DNA of 39,118 nt from Bacteroidales bacterium. GTDB lineage: Bacteria; Bacteroidota; Bacteroidia; Bacteroidales; F082. Shown here piece after piece: positions 33,161 to 39,118 of this stretch. The position numbers were made by a program, and so were the translations under genes. Location: NCBI GenBank assembly GCA_018400955.1, contig JAGYLH010000022.1, positions 1 to 39,118 of the forward strand, in the 5' to 3' direction. A model generated the notes under the pieces. The model did not search any database, was not told where the DNA came from, and saw only the letters and a program-made list of their open reading frames with translations. Each line of letters opens with the position of its first letter. Positions within the stretch are counted from its first letter, which is position 1.

Positions 33161-34054
33161 TTACATCCTGGAACGGTAATAGGCAGCTTTGGCTTCATCC
33201 TGAAAGCGTGCATAAATATTATAAAGGTAGATGGCATAACGCTTTTCGGGATTACGTTTGTACAAACGTTCGTATATATCGCGTGCTTTGCGATAATCCA
33301 CGCCTGCAGCCTCATATCCTTCAAGCAGCTTAGCATATTGGCGGCGGGTTTTGTTGCGTTCGTAGGCTTCTGCTTCAGCTGTGTAGCGGGCTTCGGCCTT
33401 GTCGTAGAATTTTTTTGCACGCCATTCCAAGGCTGGAATATGTTCGCCATTAAGTGCTAAGAGTTTTCCGGCAATGGCATCTGCTTCCGTTTTGTTACCC
33501 AAACGACTGTGCATTTGCAGCAACTGCCCCAGCAACTTTTCGTCAGGTTTGCGATCGATTTGTTCGGCTTGCATGGCAGCATCTTCATAGCGGTCGGTTT
33601 CCAGATACATTTCAAAAAGACGCTCGTGCACCCCGGTTGCAGCTGCCTCAACAGGAAAAGCTTCAACCATGCCTTCGAGTGTCATCATTTCGCGCGAAAA
33701 GTTGTTTATTTCGCGGTAGTAGCCAATTAGCTCCGTATAAGTGTTTGGCGTGGCTGTTCCATAATGCATGGATAGACTAAAAAAATTATTGGCCTTGTCA
33801 TAGTCCTTCAGGGCAAAAGCTGCATGGCCGGCTTTGTCGTAATAGGGGTTTTGCTCATTGTCTTTGCTGTTGTTCCAGCTTTCGATCAGGCTTTCGTATT
33901 GCTGCAAAGCTTTTGCATATTCACCGGTGGCATAAGCACTTTCAGCGTCTCTTTGCAGGTCAGCTGTGTTGATCGTGGTGGAGCAACTGCTTACTGATAG
34001 AATCATTGTAATAGCAATCAGGCTTATCGCTATGAGTTTGTAACAGATTTTCAT
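33161..34054 (-). CDS. TPR-repeat lipoprotein
   Basis: A 297-residue lipoprotein. The signal peptide MKICYKLIAISLIAITMILS is followed by a lipobox VSSC with the lipidated Cys at residue 24. The mature part is all-helical with tetratricopeptide-like pairs: 'AESAYATGEYAKALQQYESLI' (about 38-58), 'KAGHAAFALKDYDKANNFFSL', 'LFEMYLETDRYEDAAMQAEQI', and 'YRKARDIYERLYKRNPEKRYAIYLYNIYARF' near the end. An outer-membrane or periplasmic scaffold role is likely, but I cannot name a partner. It resembles BamD only in general plan, so I do not assign BamD. A promoter with TTG, 18 bp and TATCTTTG ends 4 bp before the ATG, so the transcript is likely leaderless. Confidence 0.85.
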   Translation of the reverse strand: MKICYKLIAISLIAITMILSVSSCSTTINTADLQRDAESAYATGEYAKALQQYESLIESWNNSKDNEQNPYYDKAGHAAFALKDYDKANNFFSLSMHYGTATPNTYTELIGYYREINNFSREMMTLEGMVEAFPVEAAATGVHERLFEMYLETDRYEDAAMQAEQIDRKPDEKLLGQLLQMHSRLGNKTEADAIAGKLLALNGEHIPALEWRAKKFYDKAEARYTAEAEAYERNKTRRQYAKLLEGYEAAGVDYRKARDIYERLYKRNPEKRYAIYLYNIYARFQDEAKAAYYRSRM

Positions 34055-34058
34055 GGCG

Positions 34059-34087
34059 CAAAGATAAGGAGATTACCACAATGCCAA
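34059..34087 (-). promoter_or_regulatory. Promoter of the TPR lipoprotein gene, probably leaderless
   Basis: Minus strand has TTG (34085-34087), an 18-bp spacer and TATCTTTG (34059-34066). The ATG begins 4 bp after the box, about where transcription should start. Confidence 0.62.
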
Positions 34088-34191
34088 GGTCGTTGTCTGA
34101 TATCTGGGCTAAATCTCATTTTGATGTGCTGGCCTCATTTTAACCTAAAGTAAAGAAACTCCTAAAGGCTAAAACTTCGAAGAATTCTTGA

Positions 34192-34324
34192 ACCACATAG
34201 AAGGTTAAAAGCTATCTATATGTGGTTTTTTATCTGAAATTGAGGGCACATAGGTATCCACATAGAAGTTTCAAAAGCTATCCTATGTGGTTTTTTCTAT
34301 GTGTCCTCTGTGCCTATGTGGTTC
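34192..34324. repeat. Tandem CCACATA/TATGTGG hairpin repeats with CTATGTG tail
   Basis: Two related hairpins lie in tandem. The first is ACCACATA (34192-34199) pairing with TATGTGGT (34219-34226), followed by six T. The second is CCACATAG (34258-34265) pairing with CTATGTGG (34283-34290), followed by six T. Both have AAGCTATC in the right part of the loop. After the second come CTATGTG (34297-34303) and CTATGTGGTTC (34314-34324), separated by a CCTCTGTG word. The stem-plus-T arrangement could terminate plus-strand transcription, but no plus-strand gene ends here. Confidence 0.75.
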
Positions 34325-34461
34325 AGAAATATTAGTGAACGATACCACGTCAGCTCATAGCCAGCTTAAAACATCTATAGCACATCAAAATAAAATACAG
34401 CCTTATTTCGCCAACAGTCATTTGGTGGCTCAGTGTTGTTTAGGGCCCTATCGTAAAAAAG

Positions 34462-35004
34462 CTACTTTGTGGTTTTTCCGCCCATGGCTGTAAACACACT
34501 GTCAACAGGTTCCCAAAGCTCAATTTTATTGCCCTCGGCATCCATGATGTGTACAAACTTTCCGTAATCAAATTCTTCAATGCTATCGAGAATGGTTACG
34601 CCGTTTTCCTTCAATTGACGCACAAGTCCTTCAATATTTTGCACGCGGTAATTGATCATAAATTCCCTTTTTGAGGGCTCAAAATAAGCACTTCCTGTTT
34701 TGAACGGGCTCCATTGCAGATAATTGATTTCATCAGGGCGGTGGGCATTCCTGAACTCAAAACTTGAACCCCATTCATTTACTTCAAGCCCTAAATTTTT
34801 GGCATACCATGCCTTTGTTTCGTTCGGGTTGTCCGAAAAAAAGAAAATACCACCTATACCTGTGACGCGCGGTGTGGTATCGTTTTCCGTTTTCTTAATG
34901 TCTTGATTGTGTTCTGAATTTTCCATTGTACCTGTCTTTGATCGGTTAAAATGACAGCCCGCAAACAAAGCCGCCATGAGCACGATGATTATGTTTCTTG
35001 GCAT
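34462..35004 (-). CDS. VOC-fold (glyoxalase/bleomycin-resistance-like) lipoprotein
   Basis: A 180-residue protein with a short signal peptide and probable lipobox LFAGC (lipidated C17), then a polar linker (18-45) and one VOC domain (about 46-170). The domain begins 'GIGGIFFFSDNPNETKAWYAKNLGLEV' and ends 'YGKFVHIMDAEGNKIELWEP', whose His and Glu are the usual metal ligands of this fold. The N-terminal part of the fold lacks an obvious first-strand His, so metal binding is uncertain. Most VOC proteins are cytoplasmic, so an exported, lipid-anchored one is somewhat unusual. It follows the GNAT gene by 29 bp and is probably in its operon. The reaction is unknown. Confidence 0.82.
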   Translation of the reverse strand: MPRNIIIVLMAALFAGCHFNRSKTGTMENSEHNQDIKKTENDTTPRVTGIGGIFFFSDNPNETKAWYAKNLGLEVNEWGSSFEFRNAHRPDEINYLQWSPFKTGSAYFEPSKREFMINYRVQNIEGLVRQLKENGVTILDSIEEFDYGKFVHIMDAEGNKIELWEPVDSVFTAMGGKTTK

Positions 35005-35033
35005 AAAATAGATTTTACTTGTATGAATTGCCT

Positions 35034-35888
35034 TTATCCGAGTTCAAAAGTAGTGATTCCATATATATTACTCATTGGCAAGAGGGGAGGATTGCCATAG
35101 TACATCCTGCCGCACTCGAACACATAGGTGGCTTTGTACTTTTTAAGCATTTCAATGGCTGCTGAATTCACCACAGGCGCATCCAGGAAGACGGCCTCCC
35201 CTGTTGCGGAAGAAAGGCAGGTAAGATAAAGCGCTTCGGCAATTAAGGCATCGTCAGCAAACAAGGGGCCTATTTTGTATCCATCGATTACTTTGCGGAG
35301 CACTGCATAACCCCTGACTGTTCCTTGCTCAACATAGCAGAACTTAAAACTGGATGACAGCTTAAGCCATTGCTTTAGAAACTCCGGGCGAGGAAAGCCA
35401 AAACAGCGGGTGTCGTAATCTAAAATTTGCTGCAAATCATTTGTATCAATGCATTCTACATTCGCGTATGGCGCAAAAAAGCTCCCCATCCTGCGGTAGC
35501 GCTCACTTCTGAATGCCATTTCGAAGCCACCCTTATTATAAAAAGACTGCATGGCAACAACCCCATCCATGCCGATTGCAGCACCGGATTTTAAACGGCT
35601 AAGGAGTAGATTGCGTCGCTGATACCAAAGCTGCTGCCCAAGGCCTTTCGACCTTAAACCGGGTTGAACAATAAAAAGTCCCATAAAGCCAAACTTTCCA
35701 CTGTACGAAACAATGGCACCACCAGCGATTAACTCATCTTGGTCATAAAAACCATAAAAACCCTCCGGATCGGTTTGATAAAATATCTCTGCATCCTGTG
35801 GCCCCGGGTTCCAACCTTCCTGGGCGGCCCAGGAAACAAGTTGGCGAACGCCTTCAAGGTTCAACGGCTCAAGCTGATATTGTTTCAT
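35034..35888 (-). CDS. GNAT-family N-acetyltransferase with C-terminal extension domain
   Basis: A 284-residue cytoplasmic protein. Residues 1-140 form a GNAT domain: 'YGFYDQDELIAGGAIVSYSGKFGFMGLFIVQPGLRSKGLGQQLW' contains strand beta-4 and the acetyl-CoA loop RSKGLG, and 'MQSFYNKGGFEMAFR' is the usual C-terminal part of the fold. Residues 150-284 look like the second domain seen in YitH-type acetyltransferases (Acetyltransf_18-like). The frame opens with TTG; ATGs at 35900 and 35888 are possible. The second is preferred because the TATCTTTG box at 35913-35920 would leave almost no leader for the first. The acceptor is unknown. The VOC lipoprotein gene follows 29 bp later. Confidence 0.86.
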   Translation of the reverse strand: MKQYQLEPLNLEGVRQLVSWAAQEGWNPGPQDAEIFYQTDPEGFYGFYDQDELIAGGAIVSYSGKFGFMGLFIVQPGLRSKGLGQQLWYQRRNLLLSRLKSGAAIGMDGVVAMQSFYNKGGFEMAFRSERYRRMGSFFAPYANVECIDTNDLQQILDYDTRCFGFPRPEFLKQWLKLSSSFKFCYVEQGTVRGYAVLRKVIDGYKIGPLFADDALIAEALYLTCLSSATGEAVFLDAPVVNSAAIEMLKKYKATYVFECGRMYYGNPPLLPMSNIYGITTFELG

Positions 35889-35912
35889 ATTTGTAAGCAT
35901 CTTAAAAAAGCC

Positions 35913-35920
35913 CAAAGATA
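35913..35920 (-). promoter_or_regulatory. Candidate -7 box for the GNAT-VOC pair
   Basis: Minus strand reads TATCTTTG, 24 bp before the preferred ATG. No TTG at -33 spacing. Confidence 0.42.
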
Positions 35921-35998
35921 GAGGATTCAATAAAAAGATGTGAGGCGCATGCCTTTCTGCATGGTTTTAAACAGAAGATAAAATGCCGTCAGCAATCA

Positions 35999-36664
35999 CT
36001 AAATAGCCTGATAGATATTAATGCTGATCCACAAGCGGTTTCTTGCGCCATTATCGATGAAGGAATCAAGTCTGTATTCGAGTCCTATTTCCAGCTTTCC
36101 CTTAGCAGATAATGCATATCCGGCAAAGGCGGCAAACCTGATTTCCAAATCATAGGTTTCCCCCTCAAAAGCATTCAGGTATTCATTGTTTAACTTCAGG
36201 AAAAATTCCTTTGGATCGAGAGTCTGCCCTTGTAATGGTATTTCGGATGATAGCCTGTAGCGTATTCTGATTTCGGTATTTTCTTCATTTTTAAATGTTT
36301 GGTCTGCTGCTATTCGATGCGATAACCTAAATCCCTGAAATCTCCTGACAAAGCTGAGTTGCTGAATGGCCCTGTTGCTTATTGAGTTGTTATCGATTCG
36401 CATCAAGTAAGCGATTGCTAAGGTCGTGTTGATACCAATTTTTTTTGCACCGCCAAGTGAAATGTCGGTGAGCAAATAATCATAACTGAAATTTTCCTTG
36501 AATAAGCTCTGCCTTGATTCTGCTTTAAAATTCAGGGACCAATCCTTTGGCAATGGCTTATTGATGTTTATGGAGGGCAGAACCCCCAGCTGAAAACTCG
36601 TTTGCGCTTTGCTGATCAGCGGCATGGCAATGACACATACCAATAATAAAATGCTCTTTCTCAT
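35999..36664 (-). CDS. DUF2490 family outer-membrane-like protein
   Basis: A 221-residue exported protein. The signal peptide (about 1-20, SILLLVCVIAMPLISKAQ) precedes a body of alternating amphipathic strands, with the DUF2490-like run 'DWSLNFKAESRQSLF' and C-terminal 'GKLEIGLEYRLDSFIDN...LWISINIYQ', suggesting a small outer-membrane beta-barrel of about ten strands. The start ATG (36662-36664) is one base after the stop of the upstream PepSY-like gene (TAG-G-ATG), so translation is coupled. The function of DUF2490 proteins is unknown. The tight pairing suggests the two products work together or in the same compartment. Confidence 0.78.
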   Translation of the reverse strand: MRKSILLLVCVIAMPLISKAQTSFQLGVLPSININKPLPKDWSLNFKAESRQSLFKENFSYDYLLTDISLGGAKKIGINTTLAIAYLMRIDNNSISNRAIQQLSFVRRFQGFRLSHRIAADQTFKNEENTEIRIRYRLSSEIPLQGQTLDPKEFFLKLNNEYLNAFEGETYDLEIRFAAFAGYALSAKGKLEIGLEYRLDSFIDNGARNRLWISINIYQAI

Positions 36665-36665
36665 C

Positions 36666-37232
36666 CTAATACACAATATTGTCAGATCTCTCCAAAATAA
36701 TCCTTGAACTGTTCAAGAAGTTGCCTTCGTTATCGAAGAGCTCCTCAAGCAAAATATAAGCACCTTCCACTTTGCTTGAAAGCACTATTTCATATCGTAT
36801 TATAAGATCAACTACCGGCCCACTGCTAAGAAAATAATTTAAGGTATGATTTCCTGAATACTGTATCTGTATTTTCTCAATAGAAAATTTCTCATGCTTT
36901 TCGTTGAAATAAGATATAATTCTTTTATAAGAGGCGTCAGGAATTTCGTTCGGTTCAATCACTATTTCGAGGTCTTCGAAAGTGCCATCCGCAGAAAACT
37001 CAATACTATACCACTGGCCCATCTTTTTAGTTTTGGCTTCGTAGGATATTCTATCTAATCCAATTTCCTTAAACCATTTAACCTTTTTTGGAAACTCCAA
37101 TTTATCAACAAAACGCAAGGCCACCCCGGGCACATCCCTTTCTTTAACGCGGATTTCCTTTTCAAATTTAACCTGCGTGAACACCTGATTTGAAGTGAAC
37201 ACTATCAGAAATAAAACCAAGATTTTTCGCAT
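36666..37232 (-). CDS. Small secreted PepSY-like protein of unknown function
   Basis: A 188-residue exported protein. The signal peptide is MRKILVLFLIVFTSNQVFTQ (1-20). The mature part has two alternating beta-alpha-beta stretches: 'VKWFKEIGLDRISYEAKTKKMG' then 'YSIEFSADGTFEDLEIVIEP', and later a 'SYKRIISYFNEKH' helix then 'IEKIQIQYSG'. That pattern resembles periplasmic PepSY-like domains of Bacteroidota, but without a search this is only a fold guess. The frame is open 23 codons upstream; I chose the ATG at 37232 because it starts a standard signal peptide. DUF2490 follows one base after the stop. No clear TAnnTTTG box is seen upstream. Confidence 0.68.
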   Translation of the reverse strand: MRKILVLFLIVFTSNQVFTQVKFEKEIRVKERDVPGVALRFVDKLEFPKKVKWFKEIGLDRISYEAKTKKMGQWYSIEFSADGTFEDLEIVIEPNEIPDASYKRIISYFNEKHEKFSIEKIQIQYSGNHTLNYFLSSGPVVDLIIRYEIVLSSKVEGAYILLEELFDNEGNFLNSSRIILERSDNIVY

Positions 37233-37602
37233 ATGGATGATTTTACATTTATTACATTTTTGTTTCCGAACAATGCTGTTTTCTTTCATCATTTCCTTCA
37301 AAAGGCTGCTAAATCTACACTAAAAACAATATCGATAAAGCTTTTGTCCTTATGACCTGATACAAAAAAACAACTTGCTATCATGCCAATTGTTGCAGAT
37401 TCACTCAAACAACTGTGATCCTGCAAAAATAATGCAATCAAACAAATTGTTTACCAATGGGCTTGTACAATCAGCTGTCCTTCTGAATTTTTGGAATTAC
37501 CCCTTCACCTTGCCCAAAACAACTATTTTTGCAAGCAGAAATGGAAAAAGGTACCGAAATAAAATTATTGAAATTTACATCCCCCAATCCCCAAACTAAC
37601 TA
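37233..37602. other. 370-bp divergent gap, PepSY-like gene to ABC-F gene
   Basis: It is AT-rich and contains the ABC-F promoter box at 37524-37531. A plus-strand open frame of 74 codons (37375-37599) has no family resemblance and no ribosome site. I see nothing else. Confidence 0.5.
37524..37531 (+). promoter_or_regulatory. Candidate -7 box for the ABC-F gene
   Basis: TATTTTTG matches TAnnTTTG and lies 71 bp before the ATG at 37603. A TTG 11 bp upstream is too close for a normal -33. Confidence 0.38.
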
Positions 37603-39118
37603 ATGGTTTCTGTTCAAAACCTCAGCATGCACTTTACGGGTGACGACCTCTTCACCAATATTACCTTTTTGGTCCGCGAAAAGGACCGCATTGGGCTGGT
37701 AGGCAGGAATGGTGCCGGCAAAACCACGCTGCTGCGTTTAATCTGCGGGCTGGAACAACCGCATAAAGGGGAAGTGGTGGTGCCCGAAGATACTTCTTTA
37801 GGCTACCTGCCCCAGGAAAAGGAACTTGGCAGCAACAATACAGTGATGGGCGAGGCCATGACAGCCTTTGATGAAATCAATCAGTTGGAAAAGCAGATTG
37901 CCAAAGTAACATACGAAATTACCGAGCGCAGCGATTACGAATCATCGGCTTACACCAAGCTAATCGAAAGGCTGAGCCTGCTCAACGAAAGGCTGAGTTT
38001 GCTGGGTTCCAACACCATTGAAGGAGAAGCTGAACGCGTACTTATCGGCCTGGGCTTTGAGCGCACGGACCTGAACCGGTCTATGCAGGAGTTTAGCAAC
38101 GGTTGGCAGATGCGTGTGGAATTGGCCAAAATCCTGCTGAAACAGCCAGCCTTATTGCTGCTTGATGAGCCCACAAACCACCTTGACATTGAATCTATAC
38201 AATGGCTCGAAGGCTTTTTGCAAACTTATTATGGTGCCATTATGATGGTATCGCACGACAGGGCTTTCCTCGATAATATCACCAAGCGCACCATCGAAAT
38301 CAGTCAGGGCAAGGTTTATGACTACAAAGGCTCGTATTCAGAATATGTAAATATGCGCGAAGAACGCATCAACAATCAGCAGGCAGCCTACAACAACCAA
38401 CAACGCGAAGTGCGCGAAATTGAGCGCTTTATCGAGCGGTTTCGGTATAAAAGCACCAAATCGAAGCAAGTACAGTCACGGGTGAAAATGCTGGAAAAGA
38501 TGGATGACATTGTGGTTGATGATATGGACAAATCCGCCATTCATTTCCGTTTTCCGCCAGCACCCCATTCGGGTAAAATCACGGTTGAGACCCATGGATT
38601 GTCGAAACAATATGGCAATTTGCATGTGCTTAACAAAATTGACCTGGTAGTATTGCGCAGCGATCGCATTGCTTTTGTTGGCCGCAATGGCGAAGGCAAG
38701 TCCACCCTGTCGAAAATCATTGCCGGGGTGCTCGATTATACTGGGGAACTAAAGCTGGGCCATCAGGTAAGCGTTGGCTATTACGCCCAAAATCAGCATG
38801 ATATGCTTGATGGTGAAAAAACCGTTTTCGAAACCTTGGATGAAGTAGCTGTTGGTGAAATGCGAACCAGGATAAAGGGGTTGCTTGGGGCATTCCTCTT
38901 TGGGGGAGAAGCCATCGACAAAAAAGTGAAAGTGCTCTCAGGTGGTGAAAAATCACGCCTTTCGTTGGCCAAACTGTTGCTCAATCCGGTGAATTTGCTT
39001 GTGCTTGACGAGCCAACCAACCACCTGGATATGCAATCAAAAGATATTTTGAAAAGTGCCCTGATCCGCTTTGATGGCACATTGATTATTGTATCACACG
39101 ACAGGGATTTTTTGCAAG
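37603..39118 (+). CDS. ABC-F family ATPase (partial, runs off the right edge)
   Basis: 505 codons are visible. ABC-F proteins are cytoplasmic twin-ATPase factors that bind the ribosomal E site and regulate translation or relieve stalling; some protect against antibiotics. The first nucleotide-binding domain has Walker A GRNGAGKTT (34-42), signature FSNGWQMRVELAK (about 165-177), Walker B LLLLDEPTNHLD and switch SHDRAFLD. The inter-domain linker (about 240-300) is rich in Glu, Arg and Lys, with RFRYKSTKSKQVQSR typical of ABC-F. The second domain has Walker A GRNGEGKST, signature LSGGEKSRLSLAK, Walker B LLVLDEPTNHLD and SHDRDFLQ at the cut. There are no transmembrane segments. It resembles the Uup/YbiT-type group most, but the subgroup cannot be fixed without the C-terminus. 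The start ATG gives MVSVQNLSMHF, a normal beginning. Confidence 0.94.
   Translation, partial: MVSVQNLSMHFTGDDLFTNITFLVREKDRIGLVGRNGAGKTTLLRLICGLEQPHKGEVVVPEDTSLGYLPQEKELGSNNTVMGEAMTAFDEINQLEKQIAKVTYEITERSDYESSAYTKLIERLSLLNERLSLLGSNTIEGEAERVLIGLGFERTDLNRSMQEFSNGWQMRVELAKILLKQPALLLLDEPTNHLDIESIQWLEGFLQTYYGAIMMVSHDRAFLDNITKRTIEISQGKVYDYKGSYSEYVNMREERINNQQAAYNNQQREVREIERFIERFRYKSTKSKQVQSRVKMLEKMDDIVVDDMDKSAIHFRFPPAPHSGKITVETHGLSKQYGNLHVLNKIDLVVLRSDRIAFVGRNGEGKSTLSKIIAGVLDYTGELKLGHQVSVGYYAQNQHDMLDGEKTVFETLDEVAVGEMRTRIKGLLGAFLFGGEAIDKKVKVLSGGEKSRLSLAKLLLNPVNLLVLDEPTNHLDMQSKDILKSALIRFDGTLIIVSHDRDFLQ

Larger units (their letters stand above)
34055..34461. other. 407-bp gap holding a promoter and CACATAG hairpin repeats
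   Basis: No gene is seen. The right end (34055-34090 by coordinate) is the promoter of the TPR lipoprotein, the middle (34192-34324) is the CACATAG/CTATGTG repeat, and 34325-34461 has no feature I can name. Confidence 0.6.

Noticed and set aside
37375..37599. Plus-strand open frame of 74 codons before the ABC-F gene
   Set aside because: No ribosome site, no family resemblance, and it spans the candidate ABC-F promoter.

Overview
The window looks like chromosomal DNA of a member of the Bacteroidota, probably free-living and respiring. Four things point there: a full-length SprA (the outer-membrane translocon of the type IX secretion system), two secreted proteases ending in type-IX sorting domains, Bacteroidota-type TonB proteins, and repeated TAnnTTTG boxes (the -7 element of the Bacteroidota primary sigma factor) upstream of genes. 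The exact genus cannot be read from the sequence.

Layout. Positions 1-11150 are almost all on the minus strand. In transcription order they are sucA, sucB (2-oxoglutarate dehydrogenase E1 and E2), a 103-bp repeat array interrupted by a four-helix-bundle (S23-type) gene, nadB, a gamma-carbonic-anhydrase-like gene, lpdA (E3), rfbC, a lytic transglycosylase and the first 72 codons of uvrA. A frameshifted antitoxin-like remnant lies on the plus strand between the transglycosylase and rfbC. lgt (11365-12204, plus) faces two tandem paralogous subtilisin-like exoproteases (12272-17905, minus) across a shared bidirectional terminator. A plus-strand block follows: a PPi-type phosphofructokinase, ruvA, the 7.3-kb sprA, gcvH, a VanZ-like gene and two tonB paralogues. 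uvrC overlaps the end of the second tonB tail to tail. Then come, on the minus strand, thiL, a TPR lipoprotein, a VOC-fold lipoprotein, a GNAT acetyltransferase, a DUF2490 protein and a small secreted PepSY-like protein. The window ends inside a plus-strand ABC-F ATPase gene.

How the genes fit together. SucA, SucB and Lpd form the 2-oxoglutarate dehydrogenase complex. Lpd also serves the glycine cleavage system represented by GcvH, and ThiL makes the thiamine diphosphate that SucA needs. SprA exports the sort of protein represented by the two subtilases. Lgt lipidates proteins such as the TPR and VOC lipoproteins. UvrA, UvrC and RuvA belong to DNA repair.

Most worth a second look: (1) the 103-bp repeat array (5934-6887) with an S23-type gene placed between units so that phase is kept on the far side; (2) a tandem CACATAG/CTATGTG hairpin repeat at 34192-34324; (3) the frameshifted orphan antitoxin remnant at 1479-1696; (4) the paired type-IX proteases with identically numbered catalytic residues; (5) a frame-broken coding-like stretch between the two tonB genes; (6) promoter boxes so close to the start codons of the TPR and S23 genes that leaderless mRNAs are likely. 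I saw no rRNA, tRNA, CRISPR array, transposase or phage gene.
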